DNA from: Pseudomonas sp. UBA6562
GTDB taxonomy: Bacteria; Pseudomonadota; Gammaproteobacteria; Pseudomonadales; Pseudomonadaceae
Assembly (NCBI RefSeq): GCF_002434265.1
Contig: NZ_DJJS01000008.1
Coordinates: 124,001 to 188,000 of the forward strand
Reading direction: 5' to 3'
DNA: 64,000 bases
Shown here piece by piece: positions 52,179 through 62,751 of the stretch. The translations under genes and the position numbers were made by a program. Numbering within the stretch: the first letter of the stretch is position 1; each line of letters starts with the position of its first letter. The notes under the pieces were generated by a model. That model did no database searches and was not told the DNA's origin. It saw only the letters and a program-made list of their open reading frames with translations.

Positions 52179-52532
52179 AACGCCTGTATCCTGCGCGTAC
52201 TGCGCGTCCGATAGTGTTCAGCCGGACACTGGCCAAGGGTCACTACGTTTAACGTTCAACATTACCGCTCCGCAGCTGCCCATAGCGGGTGCCTCGGGAG
52301 CAGGCACGTGGGAACGGTTTCCAATGCGCCAATTTGAGCACGCATTGTCTTGCGTGACAAAGGCTTATGCTGTGTTTTTGCACAGGTGTGACAGCAAATG
52401 TGCCCAATGGTGCCAGTTGCTCCCCTTGTGTAGGAAAAAACCGCGTCGCAGAGCCTTGCGCGCAACCGTTGACCGCTTCGTCCGACCTCGCCATGCTGGG
52501 CCTTCCTCCCCTCCCCTGCCGTTGCGACCACC
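52179..52532. other. Non-coding interval between ftsK and aat
   Basis: A 354-bp divergent region with no gene that I can support. It includes an interrupted palindrome TTGTC-TTGCGT-GACAA (52345-52360) near a TATGCT (52366-52371), which may be part of a promoter toward aat. The trxB gene found here in P. aeruginosa is absent; the P. putida group usually has it elsewhere. Confidence 0.5.
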
Positions 52533-53225
52533 ATGCTCACTTGGCTCAACCGCGACACCCTGACCTTTCCAGCGCTGTCCAAGGCGCTGCGCGAACCCAA
52601 TGGTTTGTTGGCCGCTGGCGGCGATCTCAGCCCCGAACGCCTGGTCGCAGCCTATCGCCACGGCTGCTTCCCCTGGTACCAGGACGGCCAACCGATCCTG
52701 TGGTGGTCGCCGGACCCGCGCACTGTGCTGCTGCCCGATGAACTACGGGTTTCGCGCTCGCTGGCCAAGCTGATGCGCCAGGGCCGTTACCGGGTCTCGT
52801 TCGACAGCGACTTCGCCGCCGTCATAAGCGCGTGCGCGGCGCCCCGCACCTATGCCGACGGCACCTGGATCACCGAACCGATGCAAGCCGCCTATCGCGA
52901 ACTGCACGCGCGTGGCATCGCCCATTCGGTGGAAGTGCGTGCCGAAGGCGAACTGGTGGGCGGGCTTTATGGTCTGGCGATCGGCAAGCTGTTTTTTGGC
53001 GAGTCGATGTTCAGCCGCGCCGACAATGCCTCCAAGGTAGGCTTCGCCACTTTGGTGCAGCATTTGCGCGCAGCAGGTTTCGTGCTGATCGATTGCCAAA
53101 TGCCGTCGCAACACCTGCACAGCTTTGGCGCCCGCGCCATCACTCGGCACCAATTCGCCGAATACCTCGACCAATACCTCGACCAGCCCAACGGAATGCG
53201 CTGGCTTGACGCTGCGCAGGCTTGA
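52533..53225 (+). CDS. aat: Leucyl/phenylalanyl-tRNA-protein transferase
   Basis: A 230-aa enzyme with the family motifs LLAAGGDLSPERLVAAYRHG, CFPWYQDGQPILWWSPDPRT, YADGTWITEPMQAAY and GLYGLAIGKLFFGESMFSR. It adds Leu or Phe to N-terminal Lys or Arg of proteins, marking them for the ClpS/ClpAP N-end rule pathway. The clpS and clpA genes lie 1.2-3.8 kb downstream. Confidence 0.97.
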   Translation: MLTWLNRDTLTFPALSKALREPNGLLAAGGDLSPERLVAAYRHGCFPWYQDGQPILWWSPDPRTVLLPDELRVSRSLAKLMRQGRYRVSFDSDFAAVISACAAPRTYADGTWITEPMQAAYRELHARGIAHSVEVRAEGELVGGLYGLAIGKLFFGESMFSRADNASKVGFATLVQHLRAAGFVLIDCQMPSQHLHSFGARAITRHQFAEYLDQYLDQPNGMRWLDAAQA

Positions 53226-53275
53226 CGGCTGGCGTACACTTACAGGCAATACGCCATAACCGGAAGGGGTTGATC

Positions 53276-53983
53276 ATGACCGAGCTGGCACGCCTGAGGT
53301 TCTATGCCACTCAGCCGCACGCCTGCAGCTACCTGCCGGACGAACAGGCCACGACGCTGTTTCTCGATCCCAGCCAGCCGATGGACCTGGACGTCTACGC
53401 CGACCTGTCCGAGATGGGCTTCAGGCGCAGCGGCGACCATCTCTACCGGCCCCACTGCCAGCAGTGCAGCGCTTGCGTGCCAGCGCGCATTCCGGCGGCA
53501 CGTTTCATTCCCAACCGGCAACAGCGGCGCATCCTGACGCGCAATCAGGACCTGCGCGTCACCGCCGTGCGGCCTACCTTCAGCGAAGAATATTTCGATC
53601 TGTACCGGCGCTACATCGAACAGCGCCATGCCGATGGCGACATGTTCCCCCCAAGCCGCGAGCAGTTTTCCACTTTCCTGGTACGCGACTTGCCGTTTTG
53701 CTGCTTTTACGAGTTCCGCCTCGACGAGCGCTTGCTGGCCATCGCCGTCTGCGACCTGCTGCCCAATGGCCTGTCGGCCGTCTACACCTTCTACGAGCCG
53801 AGCGAAGAACGGCGCAGCCTGGGTCGCTACGCCATTCTTTGGCAAATCGGCGAAACGCTACGCCGGGGCCTGGAAGCGGTGTACCTGGGCTACTGGATCA
53901 AGAACTGCAAGAAAATGAACTACAAGACGCAGTATCGGCCCATTGAACTGTTGATCAACCAACGCTGGGTCACGCTGAATTGA
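53276..53983 (+). CDS. bpt: Aspartate/glutamate leucyltransferase (Bpt, arginyltransferase family)
   Basis: A 235-aa ATE-family protein: LRFYATQPHACSYLPDEQAT, the Cys cluster HCQQCSACVPARI, YRRYIEQRHADGDMF, SAVYTFYEPSEERRSLGRYA and GYWIKNCKKMNYKTQYRPIE. Bacterial Bpt adds Leu to proteins that start with Asp or Glu. With aat and clpS/clpA it completes the N-degron branch. The start at 53276 follows AAGGGG; the earlier open frame is not conserved-looking. Confidence 0.96.
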   Translation: MTELARLRFYATQPHACSYLPDEQATTLFLDPSQPMDLDVYADLSEMGFRRSGDHLYRPHCQQCSACVPARIPAARFIPNRQQRRILTRNQDLRVTAVRPTFSEEYFDLYRRYIEQRHADGDMFPPSREQFSTFLVRDLPFCCFYEFRLDERLLAIAVCDLLPNGLSAVYTFYEPSEERRSLGRYAILWQIGETLRRGLEAVYLGYWIKNCKKMNYKTQYRPIELLINQRWVTLN

Positions 53984-54086
53984 AAGCAGTGGCTGCACTC
54001 ACACTTTTCCGGCATAATCCACGCCACTTTTTTGCCCGCCGCATGTATGCGTCGAGCGTTTCACTGAATACCGAGGGCTTTACTGC

Positions 54087-54305
54087 ATGTCGAAAGAAGA
54101 CAGCTTCGAAATGGAAGGTACTGTCGTCGACACCCTGCCCAACACCATGTTCCGCGTGGAGTTGGAAAACGGGCACGTCGTGACCGCGCACATCTCCGGA
54201 AAGATGCGCAAAAACTACATCCGCATCCTGACGGGTGACAAAGTACGGGTCGAACTGACCCCGTACGACCTGAGCAAAGGCCGCATCACCTACCGCGCCC
54301 GCTAA
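54087..54305 (+). CDS. infA: Translation initiation factor IF-1
   Basis: A 72-aa single OB-fold protein: [40 protein letters not shown] and [20 protein letters not shown]. It binds the ribosomal A site during initiation. Full length and highly conserved in type. It is followed at once by a strong terminator. Confidence 0.98.
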
Positions 54306-54319
54306 GCTCCAGATACGAA

Positions 54320-54347
54320 AAAGCCCGGCCATTGTGCCGGGCTTTTT
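54320..54347 (+). terminator. Rho-independent terminator of infA
   Basis: AAGCCCGGC and GCCGGGCTT form a 9-bp stem with a 6-nt loop followed by TTTT. The sequence reads well on both strands (AAAAAGCCCGG on the left), so it may also end clpA transcription from the minus strand. Confidence 0.93.
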
Positions 54348-54393
54348 TGTACGTAAGCATCCGGGATCGAGCCTCCGACCCCAGATGACGACC

Positions 54394-56664
54394 TTACGCG
54401 ACTTCCGCCGTGGTCTCGAAATCGAAGACCAACTCGCCATCGCGCAGCTCGACATGCACCACGCCCCCGTGCTCGGACAGCTCGCCGAACAGGATCTCTT
54501 CGGCCAACGGCCGCTTGATCTTGTCCTGGATGAGACGGGCCATGGGGCGTGCGCCCATCTGCACGTCGTACCCGGAGCTGGCCAGCCAGCCGCGCGCCTC
54601 GTCGCTGACTTCCAGCAACACGCGCTTGTCTTCCAATTGCGCCTGAAGCTCGATGAGGAACTTGTCGACGATGCTCTTGATCGTCTCGTGGGAGAGACGA
54701 CCGAACTGGATGATGGTGTCCAAACGGTTACGGAACTCGGGCGTGAAGCTCTTGCGGATCACCTCCATAGCGTCCGAAGCGTGGTCCTGATGGGTGAAAC
54801 CGATAGAGGCACGCGCTGCCGTTTCGGCGCCAGCGTTGGTGGTCATGATCAGGATCACGTTGCGGAAATCCGCCTTGCGCCCGTTGTTGTCGGTCAAGGT
54901 GCCATGGTCCATGACCTGCAACAGCAGATTGAAGACTTCCGGGTGTGCCTTTTCGATTTCATCGAGGAGCAATACGCAGTGCGGCTGCTTGGTGATGGCC
55001 TCGGTCAACAGGCCGCCCTGATCGAACCCGACGTACCCTGGAGGGGCCCCGATCAAGCGCGAAACGGTATGCCGCTCCATGTATTCGGACATGTCGAAGC
55101 GCACCAGGTCGACACCGAGCGCCTTGGACAGCTGGCGCGCTGCTTCGGTCTTGCCGACACCGGTAGGACCGGCGAACAGGAAGGAGCCGACCGGCTTGTC
55201 GGGCGCCTTGAGCCCCGCGCGGGACAACTTGATCGCCGTAGCCAAGGCATCGATGGCAGCATCCTGGCCGAACACGGTGAGCTTGAGGTCGCGCTCCAGA
55301 TTACGCAGCAGCTCCTTGTCGGAACTGGTGACGTGTTTTGGCGGAATCCGCGCGATCTTGGCCACGATGTCTTCGACCTGCGGCACATCGATACGCTTGA
55401 CGCGATTGCTCTCGGGCTGCAGGCGCTGATAGGCACCCGCCTCGTCGATCACATCGATGGCTTTGTCCGGCATGTGCCGATCGTTGATGTAACGAGCGGC
55501 CAGCTCGGCGGCGGCACGCAATGCCTCGTCGCTGTATTCGATGTTGTGATGGCTTTCGAAACGCCCTTTCAAGCCGCGCAGGATGCCAACCGTGTCCTCG
55601 ACCGAGGGCTCGGAGACATCGACCTTCTGGAAGCGTCGCGCCAAGGCACGGTCTTTCTCGAAGATGCCGCGAAACTCCTGAAACGTCGTCGAGCCGATGC
55701 AGCGGATGTCGCCCGAAGACAACAGCGGCTTGAGCAGGTTGGACGCGTCCATGACGCCGCCGGACGCCGCACCGGCACCGATGATGGTGTGGATTTCGTC
55801 GATGAACAGGATCGCCTGCGGACGCTTTTTCAGCTCGCCAAGAAGCGCCTTGAAGCGCTTCTCGAAGTCGCCGCGATACTTGGTACCGGCCAGCAGCGCG
55901 CCCAGGTCGAGCGAATACACCACGCTTTGCGCCAACAGATCAGGCACCTGGCCGTCGACGATGCGCTTGGCCAGGCCTTCGGCGATGGCGGTCTTGCCGA
56001 CACCCGCCTCACCCACCAGCAACGGGTTGTTCTTGCGTCTGCGCGCCAGGATCTGCGCTACGCGCTCGACTTCGGACTCGCGCCCGACCAGAGGGTCGAT
56101 ACGGCCCTGACGGGCTTGCTCGTTCAAATTGCTGGCATAGGCGTCGAGCGGATTGCTCGAGCCACCGGTTTCGCCGCCCTCTTCGTCCGACATGTCTTGC
56201 TCGCCCTCGGTGCTCGGGCCATGGCCCGGTACTTTGGAAATGCCATGGGCGATGAAGTTGACGACATCGATGCGCGCCACGCTCTGCTGCTTGAGCAGGA
56301 ACACGGCTTGGCTTTCCTGCTCGCTGAAGATCGCGACCAGCACGTTGGCGCCGGTCACTTCACGCTTGCCGGAGCTCTGCACATGGAACACCGCGCGTTG
56401 CAGCACGCGCTGGAAGCCCAGCGTCGGTTGCGTTTCGCGATCCTCGTCGTGCACGGGAATCAGGGGAGTGGTGGAGTCGATGAACTCTTGCAGGTCGTGC
56501 TTGAGTTTGTCGAGATTGGCGCCGCAGGCGCGCAGAACGGTTGCAGCGGCTTCATTGTCAAGCAACGCCAACAACAGGTGCTCGACGGTCATGAACTCAT
56601 GACGCTTCGAACGAGCCTCCTTGAAGGCGAGGTTGAGGGTGACTTCGAGCTCGCGGTTTAACAT
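54394..56664 (-). CDS. clpA: ATP-dependent Clp protease ATP-binding subunit ClpA
   Basis: A 756-aa AAA+ unfoldase. The N-domain (1-140) binds ClpS. The first ATPase has Walker A GEAGVGKTAIAEGLA and ILFIDEIHTIIGAGAASGG. The second has GPTGVGKTEAARQLSKAL and LLLDEIEKAHPEVFNLLLQV. It feeds substrates to ClpP and, with ClpS, degrades N-degron proteins made by Aat and Bpt. It lies 30 bp after clpS on the minus strand. Confidence 0.98.
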   Translation of the reverse strand: MLNRELEVTLNLAFKEARSKRHEFMTVEHLLLALLDNEAAATVLRACGANLDKLKHDLQEFIDSTTPLIPVHDEDRETQPTLGFQRVLQRAVFHVQSSGKREVTGANVLVAIFSEQESQAVFLLKQQSVARIDVVNFIAHGISKVPGHGPSTEGEQDMSDEEGGETGGSSNPLDAYASNLNEQARQGRIDPLVGRESEVERVAQILARRRKNNPLLVGEAGVGKTAIAEGLAKRIVDGQVPDLLAQSVVYSLDLGALLAGTKYRGDFEKRFKALLGELKKRPQAILFIDEIHTIIGAGAASGGVMDASNLLKPLLSSGDIRCIGSTTFQEFRGIFEKDRALARRFQKVDVSEPSVEDTVGILRGLKGRFESHHNIEYSDEALRAAAELAARYINDRHMPDKAIDVIDEAGAYQRLQPESNRVKRIDVPQVEDIVAKIARIPPKHVTSSDKELLRNLERDLKLTVFGQDAAIDALATAIKLSRAGLKAPDKPVGSFLFAGPTGVGKTEAARQLSKALGVDLVRFDMSEYMERHTVSRLIGAPPGYVGFDQGGLLTEAITKQPHCVLLLDEIEKAHPEVFNLLLQVMDHGTLTDNNGRKADFRNVILIMTTNAGAETAARASIGFTHQDHASDAMEVIRKSFTPEFRNRLDTIIQFGRLSHETIKSIVDKFLIELQAQLEDKRVLLEVSDEARGWLASSGYDVQMGARPMARLIQDKIKRPLAEEILFGELSEHGGVVHVELRDGELVFDFETTAEVA

Positions 56665-56694
56665 AGCTTCACCTCATACCCAAGTGGTCGGCGA

Positions 56695-57057
56695 TTAACC
56701 GTCCTTCTCGATTTCACAGAGTAGCGGATGCTGGCTTTCCCGAGCGTACTGGTTGACCTGCGTGGCCTTGGTTTCGGCAATGTCGCGGGTAAACAGGCCG
56801 CAGACTGCCCGCCCTTCGGTATGGACGGTCAGCATGATCTTGGTCGCCAACTCTCGGTTCAGATTGAAAAACGTCTCGAGCACCTCGACGACGAAATCCA
56901 TGGGCGTGTAGTCATCGTTGAATAAAACCACCTTGTACATCGGTGGTGCCTGCAGGGCGGGCTTGGCTTCCTCGACGGCGACACCGGAAGCGTGGTCCTC
57001 CTGCTCGTGTGGGGGATCCTGATTGAATGTTAGACGAATCTGACTGTGTGCATGCAT
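56695..57057 (-). CDS. clpS: ClpA adaptor protein ClpS
   Basis: A 120-aa adaptor. A flexible N-terminus of about 35 residues precedes the core PMYKVVLFNDDYTPMDFVVE, VLETFFNLNRELATKIMLTV and HTEGRAVCGLFTRDIAETKA. The Asn-Asp in LFNDDYTP and His in TVHTEG form the pocket for N-terminal residues. It is divergent from cspD, as in E. coli. Confidence 0.97.
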   Translation of the reverse strand: MHAHSQIRLTFNQDPPHEQEDHASGVAVEEAKPALQAPPMYKVVLFNDDYTPMDFVVEVLETFFNLNRELATKIMLTVHTEGRAVCGLFTRDIAETKATQVNQYARESQHPLLCEIEKDG

Positions 57058-57287
57058 GGAAAGAAATTCATCACATCTGCAGGTTTAAATGGAGGGTCGA
57101 CCGCCCAAACAGCCCGCTTACGCGCCGCTGAAGCGTCCTTGACTAACGGCTAAACGGTGTTACAACCAATAGAGACCACCGTGTTCGATAAAGCTCCGCG
57201 CAGTCAACCAGATTTTTTTCGCAAGATTTGGTTGCGGATACCAGGAATGATACTCCAGTGATGGGGTCTTTGCAGAGGGACGTAGGG

Positions 57288-57548
57288 ATGGCGAGCGGGA
57301 AAGTCAAGTGGTTCAACAACGTAAAGGGCTTCGGCTTCATCAATGAAGACGGGCGTGCCGAAGACCTGTTCGTTCACTATTCGAAAATTCAGATGGACGG
57401 TTTCAAGACCTTGCGGGCCGGCCAGCACGTGATATTCGACATCATCCAAGGCCCCAAGGGTCTACACGCCGAAAATATTCGGCCGAGCGTCAGTGACGCT
57501 GCCGAACGATCTAACGCATCCGTTCGGTTGCATTTCCTCGAGGTGTAA
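57288..57548 (+). CDS. cspD: Cold-shock-like protein CspD
   Basis: An 86-aa protein with the RNA-binding motifs KVKWFNNVKGFGFI and DLFVHYSKI of the cold-shock domain, and a C-terminal tail longer than in CspA, typical of CspD. It is made in stationary phase in other bacteria and inhibits DNA replication. The start at 57288 is set by homology (MASGKVKWFNN). The 230-bp region shared with clpS holds both promoters. Confidence 0.95.
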   Translation: MASGKVKWFNNVKGFGFINEDGRAEDLFVHYSKIQMDGFKTLRAGQHVIFDIIQGPKGLHAENIRPSVSDAAERSNASVRLHFLEV

Positions 57549-57971
57549 TGCTCTTTCGCCCTGCCTGATGGCAGGGCAGCCTCCGGCGCTACGCTCGTGT
57601 CGCCCTCTCCCCGAGCCCTTTGCCCCATGCGGCAATCAACCACATTGCTCCTACGTCTTTGGTCTTATATGCGGGCTGATAGCGCTTGGCCTTGCTGATT
57701 AGGCCGAAGGGTTTGGTATACTCCGGCGCTGACCGTAGGGTCACCGGGGCGAACCCTAGGAATATGCGGCTCGCTCCACCTCCAGGATCGGCCTGCAACG
57801 GCCGCGCACCTGGCACAAGCCTGGCGTGTTACCGCCCGTCAGCATTGACACTCGAATGATGCATCCACCATCACCGCTCGCGGCCGCTCGACCACGCCCT
57901 CGCAGGGCGCTGCGCCTACCCAGCGCATTTCGAGACTCGGGCTCGCGCAGCAACACAGAGAGTTAACCCGC
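57549..57971. other. Non-coding interval where icd is expected
   Basis: A 423-bp stretch between cspD and idh. Apart from the hairpin at 57558-57577, I see TATACT at 57717-57722 as a possible -10 box and no protein-coding frame resembling isocitrate dehydrogenase. In other Pseudomonas the dimeric NADP-dependent icd gene lies here. Confidence 0.6.
57558..57577 (+). terminator. Hairpin after cspD
   Basis: GCCCTGCC-TGAT-GGCAGGGC is an 8-bp perfect stem 10 bp after the cspD stop. It is not followed by T residues, so it may only stabilise the transcript end. Confidence 0.55.
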
Positions 57972-60197
<2,226 letters not shown>

Positions 60198-60217
60198 GGT
60201 TTAGCTGAAGCGTTACC

Positions 60218-60246
60218 ACGAACCCCGGCCACGCACCGGGGTTCGT
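60218..60246 (+). terminator. Hairpin terminator after idh
   Basis: ACGAACCCCGG and CCGGGGTTCGT form an 11-bp stem with a 7-nt loop, followed by GCTTTCC. The stem is very strong; the T-tract is short. Confidence 0.75.
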
Positions 60247-60299
60247 GCTTTCCGGACGCCGCCGCGCGCCCACGACGCCCCCTTACCGAGGAACGGAGC

Positions 60300-60740
60300 A
60301 TGACCTGGCAACCCCACATCACCGTCGCCACCGTCGTCGAGCACGCAGGCAAGTTCCTGTTCGTCGAGGAGTTCAAGGCCGGCAAGCACGTGTTCAACCA
60401 ACCGGCCGGCCATCTGGAGCCGAACGAGAGCCTGCGCCAGGCGGCGCTGCGCGAAACCCTGGAAGAAACCGCCTGGGACGTGGAGCTGACCGGCGTGGTG
60501 GGCATCTACCTGTACACCGCCCCCAGCAACGGCGTGACCTACCAGCGCGTCTGCTTCGCCGCCCGTCCGCTGCGCCACCACGCCGAGCGCCCGCTGGACA
60601 GCGACATCCAGCGGGCATTGTGGCTCAGCCGTGACGAACTGCTGGCCGACCCTGCGCGCTGGCGCAGCGAGCTGGTGCCGCGCTGCCTCGACGATTACCT
60701 GGCCGGCCCTCTGCACAGCCTGGACCTGCTGCGCGACTGA
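60300..60740 (+). CDS. nudJ: NUDIX hydrolase, NudJ-like
   Basis: A 146-aa protein with the NUDIX box starting GHLEPNESLRQAALRETLEE and ending TAWDVEL. The N-terminus HITVATVVEHAGKFLFVEEF is typical of NudJ/YmfB phosphatases, which hydrolyse nucleoside di- and triphosphates and the thiamine pyrimidine pyrophosphate. The order nudJ-mnmA-hflD-purB is the same in E. coli. Confidence 0.92.
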   Translation: MTWQPHITVATVVEHAGKFLFVEEFKAGKHVFNQPAGHLEPNESLRQAALRETLEETAWDVELTGVVGIYLYTAPSNGVTYQRVCFAARPLRHHAERPLDSDIQRALWLSRDELLADPARWRSELVPRCLDDYLAGPLHSLDLLRD

Positions 60741-60797
60741 CGTGCGGCCGACAGCCTGATAGAATCGGCGTTTTTTCTCTGATACACGCCGGTAATC

Positions 60798-61922
60798 ATG
60801 ACCAACCCAGCACGTAAAGACCCCGCCCAGACCCGCGTCATCGTCGGCATGTCCGGCGGCGTGGACTCGTCCGTTTCCGCCGTCCTGCTCATGCAGCAGG
60901 GCTACCAGGTGGAAGGGCTGTTCATGAAGAACTGGGAAGAGGACGACGGCACCGAGTACTGCACCGCCCGCGAAGATCTGGCCGACGCCCAGGCCGTGTG
61001 CGACCGCATCGGCATCAAGCTGCACACTGCCAACTTCGCCGTCGAATACTGGGACAACGTGTTCGAGCACTTCCTCGAAGAGTACAAGGCCGGTCGCACG
61101 CCCAACCCGGACATCCTCTGCAACCGGGAAATCAAGTTCAAGGCCTTCCTCGACTATGCACTGTCGCTGGGCGCCGACCTGATCGCCACCGGCCACTACG
61201 TACGCCGCCGCGACACCGGTGCCGTGACCGAGCTGCTCAAGGGCCTGGACCCGAACAAGGACCAGAGCTATTTCCTGCACGCGGTCGGCGGCAGCGAAAT
61301 CGCCCGCACGCTGTTCCCGGTCGGCGAGCTGGAAAAACCGGCGGTACGCGCCATTGCCGAGCAGCATGGCCTGGCCACGGCGAAGAAGAAGGACTCCACT
61401 GGTATCTGCTTCATCGGCGAGCGACGTTTCAGCGATTTCCTAAAGCAATACCTGCCCGCTCAACCGGGGGAGATCCAGACCACCGAGGGCGAGGTGATCG
61501 GCCGCCACCATGGCTTGATGTACCACACCATCGGCCAGCGCCAGGGTTTGGGCATCGGCGGCTTGAAAGACGCCGGCGACGAGCCGTGGTACGTGCTGGA
61601 AAAAGACCTGGTGCGCAACGTGCTGGTGGTGGGCCAGGGCAACGAACACCCGTGGCTATTCTCCCGCGCCTTGCTGGCCTCGGAGATTTTCTGGGTCAAT
61701 CCGGTCGACCTCGCCGCCCCACGCTACCTGACCGCCAAGGTGCGCTACCGCCAGGGCGACCAGAGCTGCACCCTCGAACGCAGCGAAACCGGGTACCGCG
61801 CCGTGTTCGACGAACCGCAACGCGCCGTCACGCCCGGCCAGTCGGTGGTGTTCTACGACGGCGAGGTGTGCCTGGGCGGCGGCGTGATCGAAGCGGCCGA
61901 GCCATGGAGCCCGCGCCCATGA
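60798..61922 (+). CDS. mnmA: tRNA-specific 2-thiouridylase MnmA
   Basis: A 374-aa enzyme with the PP-loop IVGMSGGVDSSVSA, the first catalytic Cys in NPDILCNREIKFKAFLDYAL and the second in STGICFIGERRFSDFLKQYL. It puts the 2-thio group on U34 of Lys, Glu and Gln tRNAs, receiving sulfur from the Tus relay. The stop overlaps the start of hflD (ATGA). Confidence 0.97.
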   Translation: MTNPARKDPAQTRVIVGMSGGVDSSVSAVLLMQQGYQVEGLFMKNWEEDDGTEYCTAREDLADAQAVCDRIGIKLHTANFAVEYWDNVFEHFLEEYKAGRTPNPDILCNREIKFKAFLDYALSLGADLIATGHYVRRRDTGAVTELLKGLDPNKDQSYFLHAVGGSEIARTLFPVGELEKPAVRAIAEQHGLATAKKKDSTGICFIGERRFSDFLKQYLPAQPGEIQTTEGEVIGRHHGLMYHTIGQRQGLGIGGLKDAGDEPWYVLEKDLVRNVLVVGQGNEHPWLFSRALLASEIFWVNPVDLAAPRYLTAKVRYRQGDQSCTLERSETGYRAVFDEPQRAVTPGQSVVFYDGEVCLGGGVIEAAEPWSPRP

Positions 61923-62539
61923 GCACGCTCAAGGAGCAGTTGATCGCTTTGGGCGGTGTGTTCCAGGCGGCCGTCCTGGTCGACCAACTGGCCCGCACCG
62001 GCCAGGCGAGCGAGGCGAACCTGGGCTGCATGCTGGGCAGTCTGCTGGTGCGCGACCCCAAGGACACCCTGGAGGTATTCGGGGGCGACGACCTCAACCT
62101 GCGCGAGGGGTACCGCGCGCTGGTCGGCGCCCTGGAGCGCGATCCGGCCATCCTGCAGCGCGAACCGCTGCGCTATGCGCTGTCGATGCTGAATCTGGAG
62201 CGGCAGTTGGCCAAGCGCGGCGACATGCTCGAACTGATCGGCAAGCGCCTGCCGCAGATCCAGTCACAGGCCGACCACTTCGGGCTGGTGCACGATAACG
62301 TCATCGCTTCCAGCGGCGCGCTGTACCAGGACACCCTCAGCACCTTGCGCCAGCGCATCCAGGTGCATGGCGACTCGCGCTTCCTGCAACAGGCCAACAA
62401 CGCTTCGAAGATCCGGGCGCTGCTGCTGGCCGGGATTCGTGCGGCGCGGCTTTGGCGGCAGCTGGGCGGGCATCGCTGGCAGCTGGTGTTCAGTCGGCGC
62501 AAGCTGCTCAACGAGCTGTATGACCTGATGCGCGCCTGA
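61919..62539 (+). CDS. hflD: HflD-like lysogenization regulator homolog
   Basis: A 206-aa all-helical protein: LKEQLIALGGVFQAAVLVDQ, LEVFGGDDLNLREGYRALVG, YALSMLNLERQLAKRGDMLE and IRAARLWRQLGGHRWQLVFS. In E. coli HflD sits at the membrane and binds phage lambda CII; its normal role is not clear. The ATG at 61919 overlaps the mnmA stop. Confidence 0.93.
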   Translation: MSTLKEQLIALGGVFQAAVLVDQLARTGQASEANLGCMLGSLLVRDPKDTLEVFGGDDLNLREGYRALVGALERDPAILQREPLRYALSMLNLERQLAKRGDMLELIGKRLPQIQSQADHFGLVHDNVIASSGALYQDTLSTLRQRIQVHGDSRFLQQANNASKIRALLLAGIRAARLWRQLGGHRWQLVFSRRKLLNELYDLMRA

Positions 62540-62751
62540 CCCCCCTCTCTTCAACGCCTACAAACCCCAGCGCTGTAGGAAGGCGTGTCTATAACGGGGC
62601 ACCTATGGCGCCGGCCGCCTGCCTGCGCTCAGCCATCCGCCTCCAGCGCTTGGTGGTTCGCGTCCGTGACCTTCGGTCCGCCACAAGACGCGGGGAGCAA
62701 ATTCGTGTACGATGTGCGCCCTCCAAAAGCCCGACTGTCCGAGAACACCCC
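62540..62751. other. Non-coding interval before purB
   Basis: A 212-bp region with a short REP-like fragment (CGCTGTAGGAAGGCG, 62571-62585) and TACGAT (62708-62713), a possible extended -10 box for purB. No gene is seen. Confidence 0.4.

Noticed and set aside
52179..52532. Loss of trxB between ftsK and aat
   Set aside because: P. aeruginosa has it here, but the P. putida group is thought to carry trxB elsewhere, so its absence is expected.
57549..57971. Degenerate icd pseudogene in the cspD-idh gap
   Set aside because: None of the frames shows isocitrate dehydrogenase-like stretches, and 423 bp is too short for more than a remnant.
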